Source: Wenzhouxiangella sp. AB-CW3 (GTDB lineage: Bacteria; Pseudomonadota; Gammaproteobacteria; Xanthomonadales; Wenzhouxiangellaceae). Taken from it: 64,000 nt of DNA. Location: NCBI RefSeq assembly GCF_014725735.1, contig NZ_CP061368.1, positions 1,193,225 to 1,257,224 of the forward strand. The letters are read 5' to 3'. A program made the position numbers and the translations under genes. This document shows positions 40,066 to 48,001 of this stretch, piece after piece (within the stretch, counting starts at the first letter, position 1; every line of letters starts with the position of its first letter). Under the pieces are notes generated by a model that was not told where the DNA came from, made no database searches, and worked only from the letters and a program-made list of their open reading frames with translations.

Positions 40066-41007
40066 ATGGAATTATCGGCAGTTCAACGTTTGCTCGTCTT
40101 TGTGCGCTACTGGGGCAGCATTCTCGTCGCCGCGGCATCGAACTGGCTGCAGAGCCAGGCCTTCATCTATGCCGCTGCCCTGGCTTTCTTTACCGTGTTT
40201 TCGATCGCACCGGTCATGATCGTGGTCGTCACCGTGGTCGGGCTGGTGCTGGGCGAGCGCGCGGCCAAGGGCGAGCTGATGGATCAGCTCGAGGAAGTGC
40301 TCGGCTCACAGGCGGCCGAGGTGGTGCAGACAGCCGTGGTCAATTCCCAGATCGAGCAGAGCGGCATCTGGCCCACGTTGGCCGGCATTGTGGCCATAGT
40401 GCTGGGTGCCACGACGGTCTTTGCTCAGATGCAGCAGTCGCTCAACCAGATCTGGGATGTCGCGCCTCGTCCGTCGAAGAACAGCCTGTGGATCTTCATC
40501 AAGGCGCGGGTGCTGTCGCTGACCATCGTGCTGGCCATCGGTTTCGTGCTGATGGTCTCGCTGCTGCTCAGCGTTGCCATGCGGGCGATCATGGCTTTTG
40601 CCGAACAGTGGTTGCCGGTGCCTGGCTGGGCCATGGTGAGCATTGAAATGGCAGTCTCACTGGCCGTCATTACGATGCTGTTCGCGGCGATTTTCAAAAT
40701 ATTGCCCGACGTGGTGCTGGGCTGGCGAGACGTGTTGGCCGGTGCCCTGATCACGGCCGTCCTGTTTACCGCGGGCCGCTCGCTGATCGCGATGTACCTG
40801 GCCAATACCGCAACTGCCTCCACCTATGGTGCGGCCGGATCGCTGGTTTTGTTGCTGCTCTGGGTCAACTACTCCTCGCTGATTCTGCTCTACGGGGCGT
40901 CCATCACACGGGCGCACCTGGAGGCCCGGGGCAAGCGCATTCAGCCCGGGGCCACGGCCGTGTGCGTGCATCGTGAGTTGATTGAGGAGCCGGCCGACTC
41001 TTCCTGA
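40066..41007 (+). CDS. YihY/BrkB-family inner-membrane protein
   Basis: 313 residues with about six transmembrane helices. Family motifs: AAALAFFTVFSIAPVMIV (~38), LNQIWDV (~127), the RD-LAGAL segment GWRDVLAGALITAVLF (~222) and YGAAGSLVLLLLWVNYSSLILLYGASITRAHL (from ~255). Formerly called ribonuclease BN in error; the function of the family is not established. Divergent from the amidotransferase gene. Confidence 0.92.
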   Translation: MELSAVQRLLVFVRYWGSILVAAASNWLQSQAFIYAAALAFFTVFSIAPVMIVVVTVVGLVLGERAAKGELMDQLEEVLGSQAAEVVQTAVVNSQIEQSGIWPTLAGIVAIVLGATTVFAQMQQSLNQIWDVAPRPSKNSLWIFIKARVLSLTIVLAIGFVLMVSLLLSVAMRAIMAFAEQWLPVPGWAMVSIEMAVSLAVITMLFAAIFKILPDVVLGWRDVLAGALITAVLFTAGRSLIAMYLANTATASTYGAAGSLVLLLLWVNYSSLILLYGASITRAHLEARGKRIQPGATAVCVHRELIEEPADSS

Positions 41008-41026
41008 CAGGCAGAAGGCATCAACT

Positions 41027-42061
41027 CTAGTCGAGGAGGATCTGCCAGCGCTTTCCTGTCGCCGGGGCCAGCCAGTCATCGACCCGGCATGCCGGCGGCA
41101 GCCCTACCTGCAGCCAGGTACCGAGGCGCCTTGCCAAGGCGCCGTCCTCATCGGGCCGATACCGGTATTCCGAAGGATACTGTTCGCGGTAGCACAACGC
41201 ATCGGGTACCAGCGGGCGAGCGCCGGCACTGGTTGCTTCCAGCATGCCGATGCCCTGGAACTCATGGATGGCGGTACTCACGGCTATACCGGCCTGCCCC
41301 AGCAGCAGTCGATAATCCGGCGCCGGCAGATGGCCGTCGGCGATGATTCGATCGCCCAGTGTGCGGCGCAGGTGCGCCAGTGCCGTGGGGGTTTTGCGGG
41401 GCCGTCGACCAAGCAGGGCCAGGCGAAAGTCCATGCCGGCTTCCGCCAGCTCTATCAGGGCCGTGGCGAAGCGCTCGGGTGCCTTGTCATATTCCCAGCG
41501 GTGATTCCAGACGATCAGCTTGTGGTCACGCTGGTCTGCTGACGGCACTGGCGCGACCGGCACGGGCAGCACGTCCGAGCGAGTTTCCAGCCGCGTCAGG
41601 ACATCGGCCGGCACGCCGTCGGGCAGCCTGTCCAGCAGTTCGGACAGACCGGCGAAAAAACTGTCGCGATTGAACGCTGAGTTGAAGAACACGCGATCAG
41701 CGGCCAGTGCCCCGTAGACCTGGACCATGCTCGCCTCGATGGACGTGATCTGCCGGTCGCTGGCCGGGTAGGCAAACTGGTTTTCGTGGAAGTAGTACCA
41801 GGTCGGGACCCTGGCCAGCTGCGGATGCAGGCCGCGAATGGTGGCCAGGTCCGCCATGGAGGTGGCCAGCAGCAGGTCGGGTGGGTCGCGCGGGATCTCG
41901 TCGAGCCAGCTCAGTGGGTTGCCGCGTATGCGCCAGGCAAAGTGGCGTCCGGGCAATTCCAGTACCTGCCAGTCGACCCCGGTGATATGGTTCTGCAACC
42001 AGTCGGCCCAAGCGGCGTGGCTGTCGGAGCGGTAGGGGGAGAGGAGGAGGGTTTTTGGCAC
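41027..42061 (-). CDS. tRNA-queuosine alpha-mannosyltransferase-like glycosyltransferase
   Basis: 344 residues with a GTG start at 42061. The N-terminal domain (LLLSPYRSDSHAAWADWL; DLLLATSMADLATIRGL; TWYYFHENQFAYP; RVFFNSAFNRDSFF) is the DUF3524 domain of the queuosine mannosyltransferase (GTDC1-like) family. A GT-B C-terminal half follows (VWNHRWEYDKAPE; AVSTAIHEFQGIGMLEATSAGARPLVPD). The family member studied in animals mannosylates queuosine in tRNA-Asp; in bacteria the role is by homology. No ribosome site is clear before the start, where the heptad array begins. Confidence 0.87.
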   Translation of the reverse strand: MPKTLLLSPYRSDSHAAWADWLQNHITGVDWQVLELPGRHFAWRIRGNPLSWLDEIPRDPPDLLLATSMADLATIRGLHPQLARVPTWYYFHENQFAYPASDRQITSIEASMVQVYGALAADRVFFNSAFNRDSFFAGLSELLDRLPDGVPADVLTRLETRSDVLPVPVAPVPSADQRDHKLIVWNHRWEYDKAPERFATALIELAEAGMDFRLALLGRRPRKTPTALAHLRRTLGDRIIADGHLPAPDYRLLLGQAGIAVSTAIHEFQGIGMLEATSAGARPLVPDALCYREQYPSEYRYRPDEDGALARRLGTWLQVGLPPACRVDDWLAPATGKRWQILLD

Positions 42062-42066
42062 GGGGG

Positions 42067-42187
42067 GGTGGTGTTAGGTGTTAGGTGTTAGGTGTGAAGT
42101 GTGAAGTGTGAAGTGTGAAGTGGGGAGCGTGAAGGGTGAAGGGTGAAGGGTGAAGTGAGTAGGGTGAAGTGAGTAGGTGTTGGGTGA
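42067..42187 (+). repeat. Heptad-repeat array R7-5 (one-sided)
   Basis: About sixteen consecutive 7-bp units: GGTGTTA x3, GGTGTGA, AGTGTGA x3, then AGTGGGG, AGCGTGA, AGGGTGA x3, AGTGAGT and variants. All are on the same strand without an inverted partner array. It begins 5 bp upstream of the mannosyltransferase start codon. Confidence 0.85.
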
Positions 42188-42196
42188 TTTTGGTTT

Positions 42197-42319
42197 GTCG
42201 TCCCGGAATCGCCGTAGGCGATATCCGGGATCTCGCACGGTGGGTCTGGCATGGGGTTGAGCAATGGCTGCCGTGCAGGTGCCGGGGGTGGTAGGTTTCG
42301 GTTCTGCGGGCGGGACGAC
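42197..42319. repeat. Nested hairpin element
   Basis: Outer arms GTCGTCCCG (42197-42205) and CGGGACGAC (42311-42319). Within the left part is a strong hairpin, CCCGGAATCGCC-gta-GGCGATATCCGGG (42202-42229), a type of short repeat common in gammaproteobacteria. The remainder up to rarA (42320-42396) is strongly G/T-rich with no gene. Confidence 0.65.
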
Positions 42320-42399
42320 GGGGTGGGTGAGGTGTGGTTTTAGTTTCTGGTTGTTTGGTGTGGGGTTTGGTGTGGGGTTTGGTTGGGTAGGATGGTGTG

Positions 42400-43707
42400 A
42401 TGGGTGATCTTTTTTCTGGTCAGGAGTCTTCGGCGGGTGGGGTTGGCAGTCCGTTGGCGGATTGTTTGCGGCCCGGTTCGTTTGATGATGTTGTCGGGCA
42501 GGATCATTTGCTGGGGGTTGATGGTCCGCTGCGGCGTATGGTGGATTCCGGCAAGGTGGCTTCGCTGGTGTTCTGGGGGCCGCCGGGTACGGGCAAGACG
42601 ACGCTTGCGCGTCTGCTGGCGCGGGTCGGCGATCTCGAGTTTGTTCAGATTTCGGCCATTTTTTCCGGGGTGGGGGATCTGAAGAAGATTTTCGAGGCGG
42701 CGCGAGTCCGTCGTGGCAACGGCCGGGGCACGCTGTTGTTTGTCGACGAGATTCATCGATTCAACCGGGCCCAGCAGGACGGCTTTCTGCCGCACGTGGA
42801 AGACGGCACGATCACGCTGGTGGGGGCCACTACCGAGAATCCGTCCTTCGAGCTCAATGCCGCCCTGCTTTCGAGAATGCAGGTGCTGGTGCTCAAGCGG
42901 CTCGACGAGTCGGCGCTGGGCCGCCTGCTGCACCGTGCCGAGGCGCACCTGAAACAGGCCTTGCCGCTGACCGACAAGGCCCGCGAAATGCTGCTGGCCA
43001 TGGCCGACGGGGATGGCCGTTACCTGCTCAATACGGTCGAGGCCATCGCCGACCTGGCTGTTGCCGATGAACAGCTCGACGAGCAGTCACTGGCCCGCCT
43101 GATTCAGCGCCGTGCACCGGTCTATGACAAGGATCGTGAAGAACACTACAATCTGATATCGGCCCTGCACAAGTCGCTCAGGGGCTCGGATGCCGACGCC
43201 GCGTTGTACTGGATGGCACGTATGCTTGCCGGTGGCGAGGATCCACTCTACATCGCCCGGCGCCTGATCCGATTTGCCTCCGAGGATATTGGCCTGGCTG
43301 ATCCGCAGGCGCTGGTCCAGGCCCTGTCGGCGCGCCAGGCCTACGAGGTGCTGGGATCACCCGAGGGTGAGTTGGCCCTGGTACAGGCGCTGCTCTACCT
43401 GGCCACCGCGCCCAAGTCCAACGCGGCTTACACGGCCCAGAAGGCGGCCATGCGTGCGGCGGCCGATACCGGCTCGTTGATGCCGCCGGACCATATTCTC
43501 AATGCACCAACCGGATTGATGAAGGAACTGGGTCGAGGCCAGGGCTATGTCTACGACCATGACACCGAGCGGGGCTTTTCCGGCCAGGATTACTTCCCCG
43601 ACGAGATGTCGAGACAGCAGTTTTACCGGCCGGCCGAGCGCGGCTTCGAGCGTGAGGTCGCCAGGCGGCTCGATTGGTGGGCCAGACAGCGCAAGCTGAA
43701 TTCGTGA
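42400..43707 (+). CDS. rarA: Replication-associated recombination protein A (AAA+)
   Basis: 435 residues from ATG 42400, preceded at 7 bp by AGGA; the GTG just before it is less well placed. Walker A GPPGTGKTT (~55), Walker B LLFVDEIHRFN (~105), sensor 1 GATTENPSF, and the C-terminal MgsA/RarA tetramerisation region (ARMLAGGEDPLYIARRLIRFASEDIGLADP; QAYEVLGSPEGELALVQALLYLATAPKSNA). It acts at stalled replication forks with RecA and SSB. The first ~50 codons are unusually T-rich compared with the rest. Confidence 0.95.
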   Translation: MGDLFSGQESSAGGVGSPLADCLRPGSFDDVVGQDHLLGVDGPLRRMVDSGKVASLVFWGPPGTGKTTLARLLARVGDLEFVQISAIFSGVGDLKKIFEAARVRRGNGRGTLLFVDEIHRFNRAQQDGFLPHVEDGTITLVGATTENPSFELNAALLSRMQVLVLKRLDESALGRLLHRAEAHLKQALPLTDKAREMLLAMADGDGRYLLNTVEAIADLAVADEQLDEQSLARLIQRRAPVYDKDREEHYNLISALHKSLRGSDADAALYWMARMLAGGEDPLYIARRLIRFASEDIGLADPQALVQALSARQAYEVLGSPEGELALVQALLYLATAPKSNAAYTAQKAAMRAAADTGSLMPPDHILNAPTGLMKELGRGQGYVYDHDTERGFSGQDYFPDEMSRQQFYRPAERGFEREVARRLDWWARQRKLNS

Positions 43708-43719
43708 CAGGTCATGCTG

Positions 43720-43747
43720 TTCAATTTGTGAACTGGAGCACTATAAT
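43720..43747 (+). promoter_or_regulatory. Sigma70-type promoter
   Basis: TTCAAT, 16-bp spacer, TATAAT (perfect -10 at 43742-43747), 29 bp before the small ORF's ATG, which has AGGAG 7 bp upstream. The -35 is weak. Confidence 0.6.
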
Positions 43748-43776
43748 AGGGTGAACCTCCAGGCAGGAGCGGGCCT

Positions 43777-44172
43777 ATGCCGCGTGACAAGGAACTCTAT
43801 GAAGCGCTGACCGACGATGCAGTTCGCCGCGCCGAGGAGATGTGTGCTTCGCTGTCCACCAAGCTGGGCCTTGAACGCCGCGGTCAGACTACCTACTTCC
43901 AGGGTGCGATTTCTGGCGTCGGTGACGATGAACGCCGCTTCACCAAGGTGACCGTCGCGGCGCTGGACAATGATGCCCATCTGACGGTGATTGCCGACCA
44001 CGAGCTTCCCCAGACGCGAAAGGTTTTGCTGGTATATCGGCAGGCTCCGGGCTCGGACATGAAATACCTGGGTGTGCTTCGCAATCAGCGAACCGGCAAT
44101 CGTCAGGATGACAAGCCGGGTGAACAACAGTTTGCCCGCTTCGAGATTCTTCAGGACGTGCGCAAGCGCTGA
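43777..44172 (+). CDS. Hypothetical protein, 131 residues
   Basis: Not recognised. 131 residues, no signal peptide and no membrane segment. A helical N-terminus (ELYEALTDDAVRRAEEMCASL) is followed by a beta-rich middle (TTYFQGAISGVGDDERRFTKVTVAAL; KVLLVYRQAPGSDMKYLGVLRN) and a charged tail. A consensus -10 box, a good ribosome site and codon use like its neighbours argue that it is a real gene. It is convergent with the alcohol dehydrogenase gene and follows rarA by 69 bp with its own promoter. Confidence 0.7.
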   Translation: MPRDKELYEALTDDAVRRAEEMCASLSTKLGLERRGQTTYFQGAISGVGDDERRFTKVTVAALDNDAHLTVIADHELPQTRKVLLVYRQAPGSDMKYLGVLRNQRTGNRQDDKPGEQQFARFEILQDVRKR

Positions 44173-44191
44173 TGTTTCTGTCGGGGGCGGT

Positions 44192-45226
44192 TCAGGCGGT
44201 CAGGTCCAGCACCTTGGCGCCCCGGATCTGCCCGTCTTGCATCTCCCGCAACGCCTGGTTGGCCTGCTCCAGCCGATAGCGTCGGGTCACCGGGCGCAGG
44301 CTACGGTGTTTTGCTGCAATCTCCAGAAAGCCCCGGATGTCTTCCCGGGTCACGTTGGCCACTGACCGGATCATGCGTTCCTGCCACAGTTGTCGACTGT
44401 AATCCAGATCGGCCAGAAGGTGCCGGTCGTCTGATTCCTTGCTGATGGCGTTGACGACCAGACGTCCGCCGGGTGCAATCTGTCGCAGTGCCTCCATGAC
44501 CGGTTTCCAGGCCGGCGTGGTATCGATGATGGCATCGGGTTGTCGAGGGGCCTGTTCCTCGGTGTCGCCGGCCCAGTCGGCTCCCGAGCCCAGGGCTTGC
44601 CTGCGCTGGTCCGGATTGCGCGCCCAGACCATGACCGGGCTGTCGGGTAACAGGATGCGGGCCAGTTGCAGGACTTGGTGATTGGAGCCGCCGAAGCCGG
44701 TCAGGCCCAGTACCTGACCGTTGGTCAGCTTGCACAGGTGAAGGCTTCTCAGGCCGATGGCCCCGCCGCAGAGCATCGGTGCGGCTTCGATGTCGTCAAG
44801 CAGCCCGGGGATGGGGTGGACGAACGCCGATGGCGCGGTCATGTACTCGGCATAGCCCCCGTGGACATGACAGCCGGTGCCGTGAAACGCATCACACAGG
44901 TTTTCCCGACCTTCTAGACAGCGATCGCACTGGCCACAGGCACTGAATATCCAGCCCACACCGATACGCTGGCCAATCGCCGGAGCGTCCTCGGTTCCGG
45001 GCCCATGAGCCTCGATGGTGCCGATCACCTGGTGGCCCGGTATGACGGGGAGTCGGGCGGGCACGCGGCCGTGAATCTCGTCAAGCTCGGTGTGGCAAAT
45101 GCCACAGGCATGGACACGGATCAACACCTCGCCCGGGCCCGGTTGTGGCACCGGAAGCTCGACAGCGCGCAGTGGCTCGTCGACCTCGTCAATGGCGCTC
45201 ACCTGTTCCAGCAACATGGCCCGCAT
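44192..45226 (-). CDS. Zinc-dependent alcohol dehydrogenase
   Basis: 344-residue medium-chain dehydrogenase. Catalytic zinc ligands in HACGICHTELDE (Cys ~40) and PGHQVIG (His ~62); structural zinc cysteines in CGQCDRCLEGRENLC (~94-108). NAD-binding GLTGFGGSNHQVLQLA (~175). Start taken at 45226: the ATG overlaps the stop of the upstream protease gene in TGATG. The open frame continues far upstream but is only the antisense shadow of that gene. Resembles adhA/AdhP-type enzymes with a GHG to GFGG change; the substrate is unknown. Confidence 0.88.
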   Translation of the reverse strand: MRAMLLEQVSAIDEVDEPLRAVELPVPQPGPGEVLIRVHACGICHTELDEIHGRVPARLPVIPGHQVIGTIEAHGPGTEDAPAIGQRIGVGWIFSACGQCDRCLEGRENLCDAFHGTGCHVHGGYAEYMTAPSAFVHPIPGLLDDIEAAPMLCGGAIGLRSLHLCKLTNGQVLGLTGFGGSNHQVLQLARILLPDSPVMVWARNPDQRRQALGSGADWAGDTEEQAPRQPDAIIDTTPAWKPVMEALRQIAPGGRLVVNAISKESDDRHLLADLDYSRQLWQERMIRSVANVTREDIRGFLEIAAKHRSLRPVTRRYRLEQANQALREMQDGQIRGAKVLDLTA

Positions 45227-46353
45227 CAGGCTTTCAGCTCCAGGTGCAGCTCGATGGTGCCAAGCAGCCGGCGCCTGTCGATCCAGCCAATGACCCGGTC
45301 GTCGTCCATGACCGGCACCTGGTTGAGACTGTGCTCGTTGATCAGGCGAAGTATGTCCTCGGCACTGCTGTCGGGCGATACCCGCACCAGTTTTCCGACC
45401 GGTGTCATGATGTCGGCCACGGTCGTCTGCGGCCATTGTTCGCGCGGTAGCTTGCGGGCATCGGACAGCGTGGCCAGCCCGACTACCTTGTTCCTGTCGC
45501 CGATGAAGTGGGCGCGAAGCCCGCCCGCCAGCATGTGGTCGTGCACCCACTCGTCGACCGGCGTGGACGGAGAAACCAGTGGCAGGTTGCGATCGGCCAG
45601 ATCGCGGGCACACAGGCCGCGCAAGCGTTCTCTCATCCCGTAGTCGCGGCCGCTGGCCTCGGCCATGTTGAGCAGAAACCAGGCGATGATCATGATCCAA
45701 AGTCCGCCCAGCAGGTTGTTCATGGCCAGCATGATCCACAGCCCGACGGCGAACAGGGCGTAGGCGACCAGCCGGCCACCCATGACCGCGGCGCGCATGC
45801 CGCGGGCGGCATCGCCGGTAAACTTCCAGACCAGTGCGCGAAAAACCCGTCCGCCATCCAGGGGAAAGCCGGGGATGAGGTTGAAGATGGCCACGATGAG
45901 GTTGATCAGACCCAGCCAGCTCATGGCCACTGACAGTGGCTCGCTGATCTGAGCGGCGGGAAGCGACAGCATCAGGAACCCGGCGGCCAGGGCGAAACTG
46001 ACTGCCGGGCCGGCGATGGCGATCCAGAACTCGTCGTCGGCCGACTCCGAGTCCCTGCTGATCTGCGCCATGCCACCGAAGATGAACAGCGTGATGGCCC
46101 GCACCGGAATGCCACGGCGGATGGCGACAACACTGTGTCCCAGTTCGTGGGCCAGGATGCTGGCGAAAAACAGCAAGACCGTGAGCACGGTCGTGATGAC
46201 AACCGCGGTTATCGACCAGTCGGGGTAGGCCTGCGAAAGCCCGGTCCCCAGGGAGGCCAGCAGCAAAACGAAGATGATCAGCCAGCTGACGTGGATTTCG
46301 ATGCGGATGCCGCGGATGTATCCCAGCACCAGGACGGATCGGAACATGCGCAT
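45226..46353 (-). CDS. Site-2 protease (M50) with CBS domains
   Basis: 375 residues. Six or so membrane helices contain the zinc site HELGH (69-73) and the distal NLIPGFPLDGGRVFRA motif (Asp ~160). A cytoplasmic C-terminal part (~235-370) holds a CBS pair (VADIMTPVGKLVRV; LNQVPVMDDDRVIGWIDRR). This is the SpoIVFB/Rip3-type intramembrane protease layout; CBS domains usually sense adenine nucleotides. The target is unknown. Translationally coupled to the alcohol dehydrogenase gene by overlapping stop and start. Confidence 0.9.
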   Translation of the reverse strand: MRMFRSVLVLGYIRGIRIEIHVSWLIIFVLLLASLGTGLSQAYPDWSITAVVITTVLTVLLFFASILAHELGHSVVAIRRGIPVRAITLFIFGGMAQISRDSESADDEFWIAIAGPAVSFALAAGFLMLSLPAAQISEPLSVAMSWLGLINLIVAIFNLIPGFPLDGGRVFRALVWKFTGDAARGMRAAVMGGRLVAYALFAVGLWIMLAMNNLLGGLWIMIIAWFLLNMAEASGRDYGMRERLRGLCARDLADRNLPLVSPSTPVDEWVHDHMLAGGLRAHFIGDRNKVVGLATLSDARKLPREQWPQTTVADIMTPVGKLVRVSPDSSAEDILRLINEHSLNQVPVMDDDRVIGWIDRRRLLGTIELHLELKA

Positions 46354-46446
46354 ACTCCAAAGCGGGGCATGGAGGGATTCTAGTGTACCCCGTCGTTAAT
46401 CCTGTAACTTTCAGGGTGTGCCTGAGTCGACAACTCCACGTTACAC

Positions 46447-46584
46447 TATTAAACCGGCAACGAAATACCTACGGTATTCGTTGCGCGGCATTTGCGGCAT
46501 ATGTCCGAAAATGCCTTCGCTTCGCGGCCCCGGCCGTTCCGTCCGGGCATTAACCCAGCAACCTGTTTGGTTGCCGGGCTAATA
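46447..46584. repeat. Small inverted-repeat element D, relative of element C
   Basis: Left end TATTAAACCGGCAACGAAAT, right end (bottom strand) TATTAGCCCGGCAACCAAAC. Inner hairpins: CAACGAAATACC-tac-GGTATTCGTTG at the left, and an imperfect 15-bp stem ATTAACCCAGCAACC/GGTTGCCGGGCTAAT (46550-46583) at the right. The ends resemble TATTAACCCGGCACGAA of element C. The MATE stop codon lies inside the right end. Confidence 0.7.
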
Positions 46585-47991
46585 GCGCAGCGACTGGCTC
46601 CAGCGGCGCGAGTTCGCCCGCTGCCCGGAAAAAGTGGTCAGCACGATCAGCAGCAGCCAAAGTGCGCACAGGAAATCGATGGCGGTGGAGCCGTAGTACA
46701 CTCCGCCAACCCCGATCAACTGCGGCAGCACCAGCATCACCGGTGTGTAGAGCAGCAGCTGGCGCGAAACCGACACCGTGGTGGCCTTGCCCGGCTGCTC
46801 GATGGCCGGCAGCAGCGCCAGCGCGATGAACACGATGGGCAGGACCGGCAGGACCAGCATCAGCACCCGGAAATGATGAAGGTCCGTGGCGCTGAAGCTG
46901 GCCTCGGGCAGCATCAGCCCCAATACCGGCTCGGGGAACAGGTTCATCAGCCCCCAGATCGGCACGATCATCAGCGCCCCGGCAGCCACAAAGGTCCAGT
47001 AGTGGCGCTGTACCCGCTGCCATTGACCGGCGCCGTAATTCATGCCGGCGACCGGCTGAAAGGCGCGCATGAGGCCGAACAGTGGCGTGATGATGAACAG
47101 CAGCAGACGCCAGGCCGCCCCGAAAAAGGCGATGTCGTGCTCGTCGCCGATGCGCGTGAGTACGTTGAAGACCACGATGGCCTGCACCAGTCCCATGGAG
47201 CTCATGATCATGGCGGGCGTGCCCAGGCGGACGATGCGAGCGGTGAGCCGGCGCGGCAGACCAAAAAAACGGGCATCGACCGGGTAGCTGGCATGACCAC
47301 GGACGTAGCGACGCCATACCAGCACACCGCCAATGGCATTGCCGATGTTGGTTGCCCAGGCTGCTCCGGCCACGCCCCAGTCGAACACGACGATGAAAAC
47401 CGGGGTCAGGATGATATTGGCCACCAGGCCGATGCCCATGTAGCCAGCGGCAAGCTTCATCTTGCCTTCGCCTCGCAGCAGCATGTTCAGCGTGACGCCG
47501 GCAATGGCGCCGATGCCGCCCAGAGCCGATGCGCGCAGGTACTCGGCGGCGATGTCGATCAGGGCTTCTCGCGCGCCCATACCGAACACCAGGGTTTCGG
47601 CAAACAGGCCGCCAGCCAGTGCATAAAGAAGCGCCAGAACCGCGGAAATGGCCAGTGCCGTGCCCGGCAGGCGACGCACGGTGTCCTGGTCGCCGCGGCC
47701 GATGGCAATCGAAAGCGCCACGCCACCCCCGATGCCGGCCAGTGAACCCAGCCCCAGGGTGATCTGGGTAATCGGATAGGCGAGGACGGCACCGGCGAGC
47801 GCCTGTTCGCCGATCAACTGACCGATGTAGACGGCATCCATCACCATATTCAGGCCCAGGGCCATCATGACTGCCACGGCCGGCCAGGCCATGTGCCAGA
47901 CCACCCGCCAGGGATGGCCTTCCAGTATCAACTGCGCGTGCGGATCGCTGTGATCGCGCACCGAGGCATTCTGGGTGTGCTCCTGTTGCAT
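46579..47991 (-). CDS. MATE-family efflux transporter
   Basis: 470 residues, twelve membrane helices, MatE fold. Conserved stretches: the N-terminal WPAVAVMMALGLNMVMDAVYIGQL and LGLGSLAGIGGGVALSIAIGRGD, NMLLRGEGKMKLAAGYMGIGLVANIILTPVFI (~165), and the repeat-half PVAGMNYGAGQWQRVQRHYW (~310). It exports organic cations or other compounds by Na+ or H+ antiport. Its last codons read into repeat element D, whose TATTAG end supplies the stop codon. The start is 10 bp upstream of the ABC permease's stop codon region on the same strand. Confidence 0.9.
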   Translation of the reverse strand: MQQEHTQNASVRDHSDPHAQLILEGHPWRVVWHMAWPAVAVMMALGLNMVMDAVYIGQLIGEQALAGAVLAYPITQITLGLGSLAGIGGGVALSIAIGRGDQDTVRRLPGTALAISAVLALLYALAGGLFAETLVFGMGAREALIDIAAEYLRASALGGIGAIAGVTLNMLLRGEGKMKLAAGYMGIGLVANIILTPVFIVVFDWGVAGAAWATNIGNAIGGVLVWRRYVRGHASYPVDARFFGLPRRLTARIVRLGTPAMIMSSMGLVQAIVVFNVLTRIGDEHDIAFFGAAWRLLLFIITPLFGLMRAFQPVAGMNYGAGQWQRVQRHYWTFVAAGALMIVPIWGLMNLFPEPVLGLMLPEASFSATDLHHFRVLMLVLPVLPIVFIALALLPAIEQPGKATTVSVSRQLLLYTPVMLVLPQLIGVGGVYYGSTAIDFLCALWLLLIVLTTFSGQRANSRRWSQSLRY

Positions 47992-48001
47992 GACGATGCG
48001 A

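Noticed and set aside
42067-42187. CRISPR-like array
   Set aside because: The period is 7 bp with no spacers and there are no cas genes.
44072-44365. Small top-strand ORF between the 131-residue gene and the alcohol dehydrogenase gene
   Set aside because: Overlaps both real genes in other frames and has no ribosome site.
45227-46360. Upstream extension of the alcohol dehydrogenase frame to a 722-residue protein
   Set aside because: The extension lies in another frame of the M50 protease gene and is low-complexity; the real start overlaps that gene's stop in TGATG.
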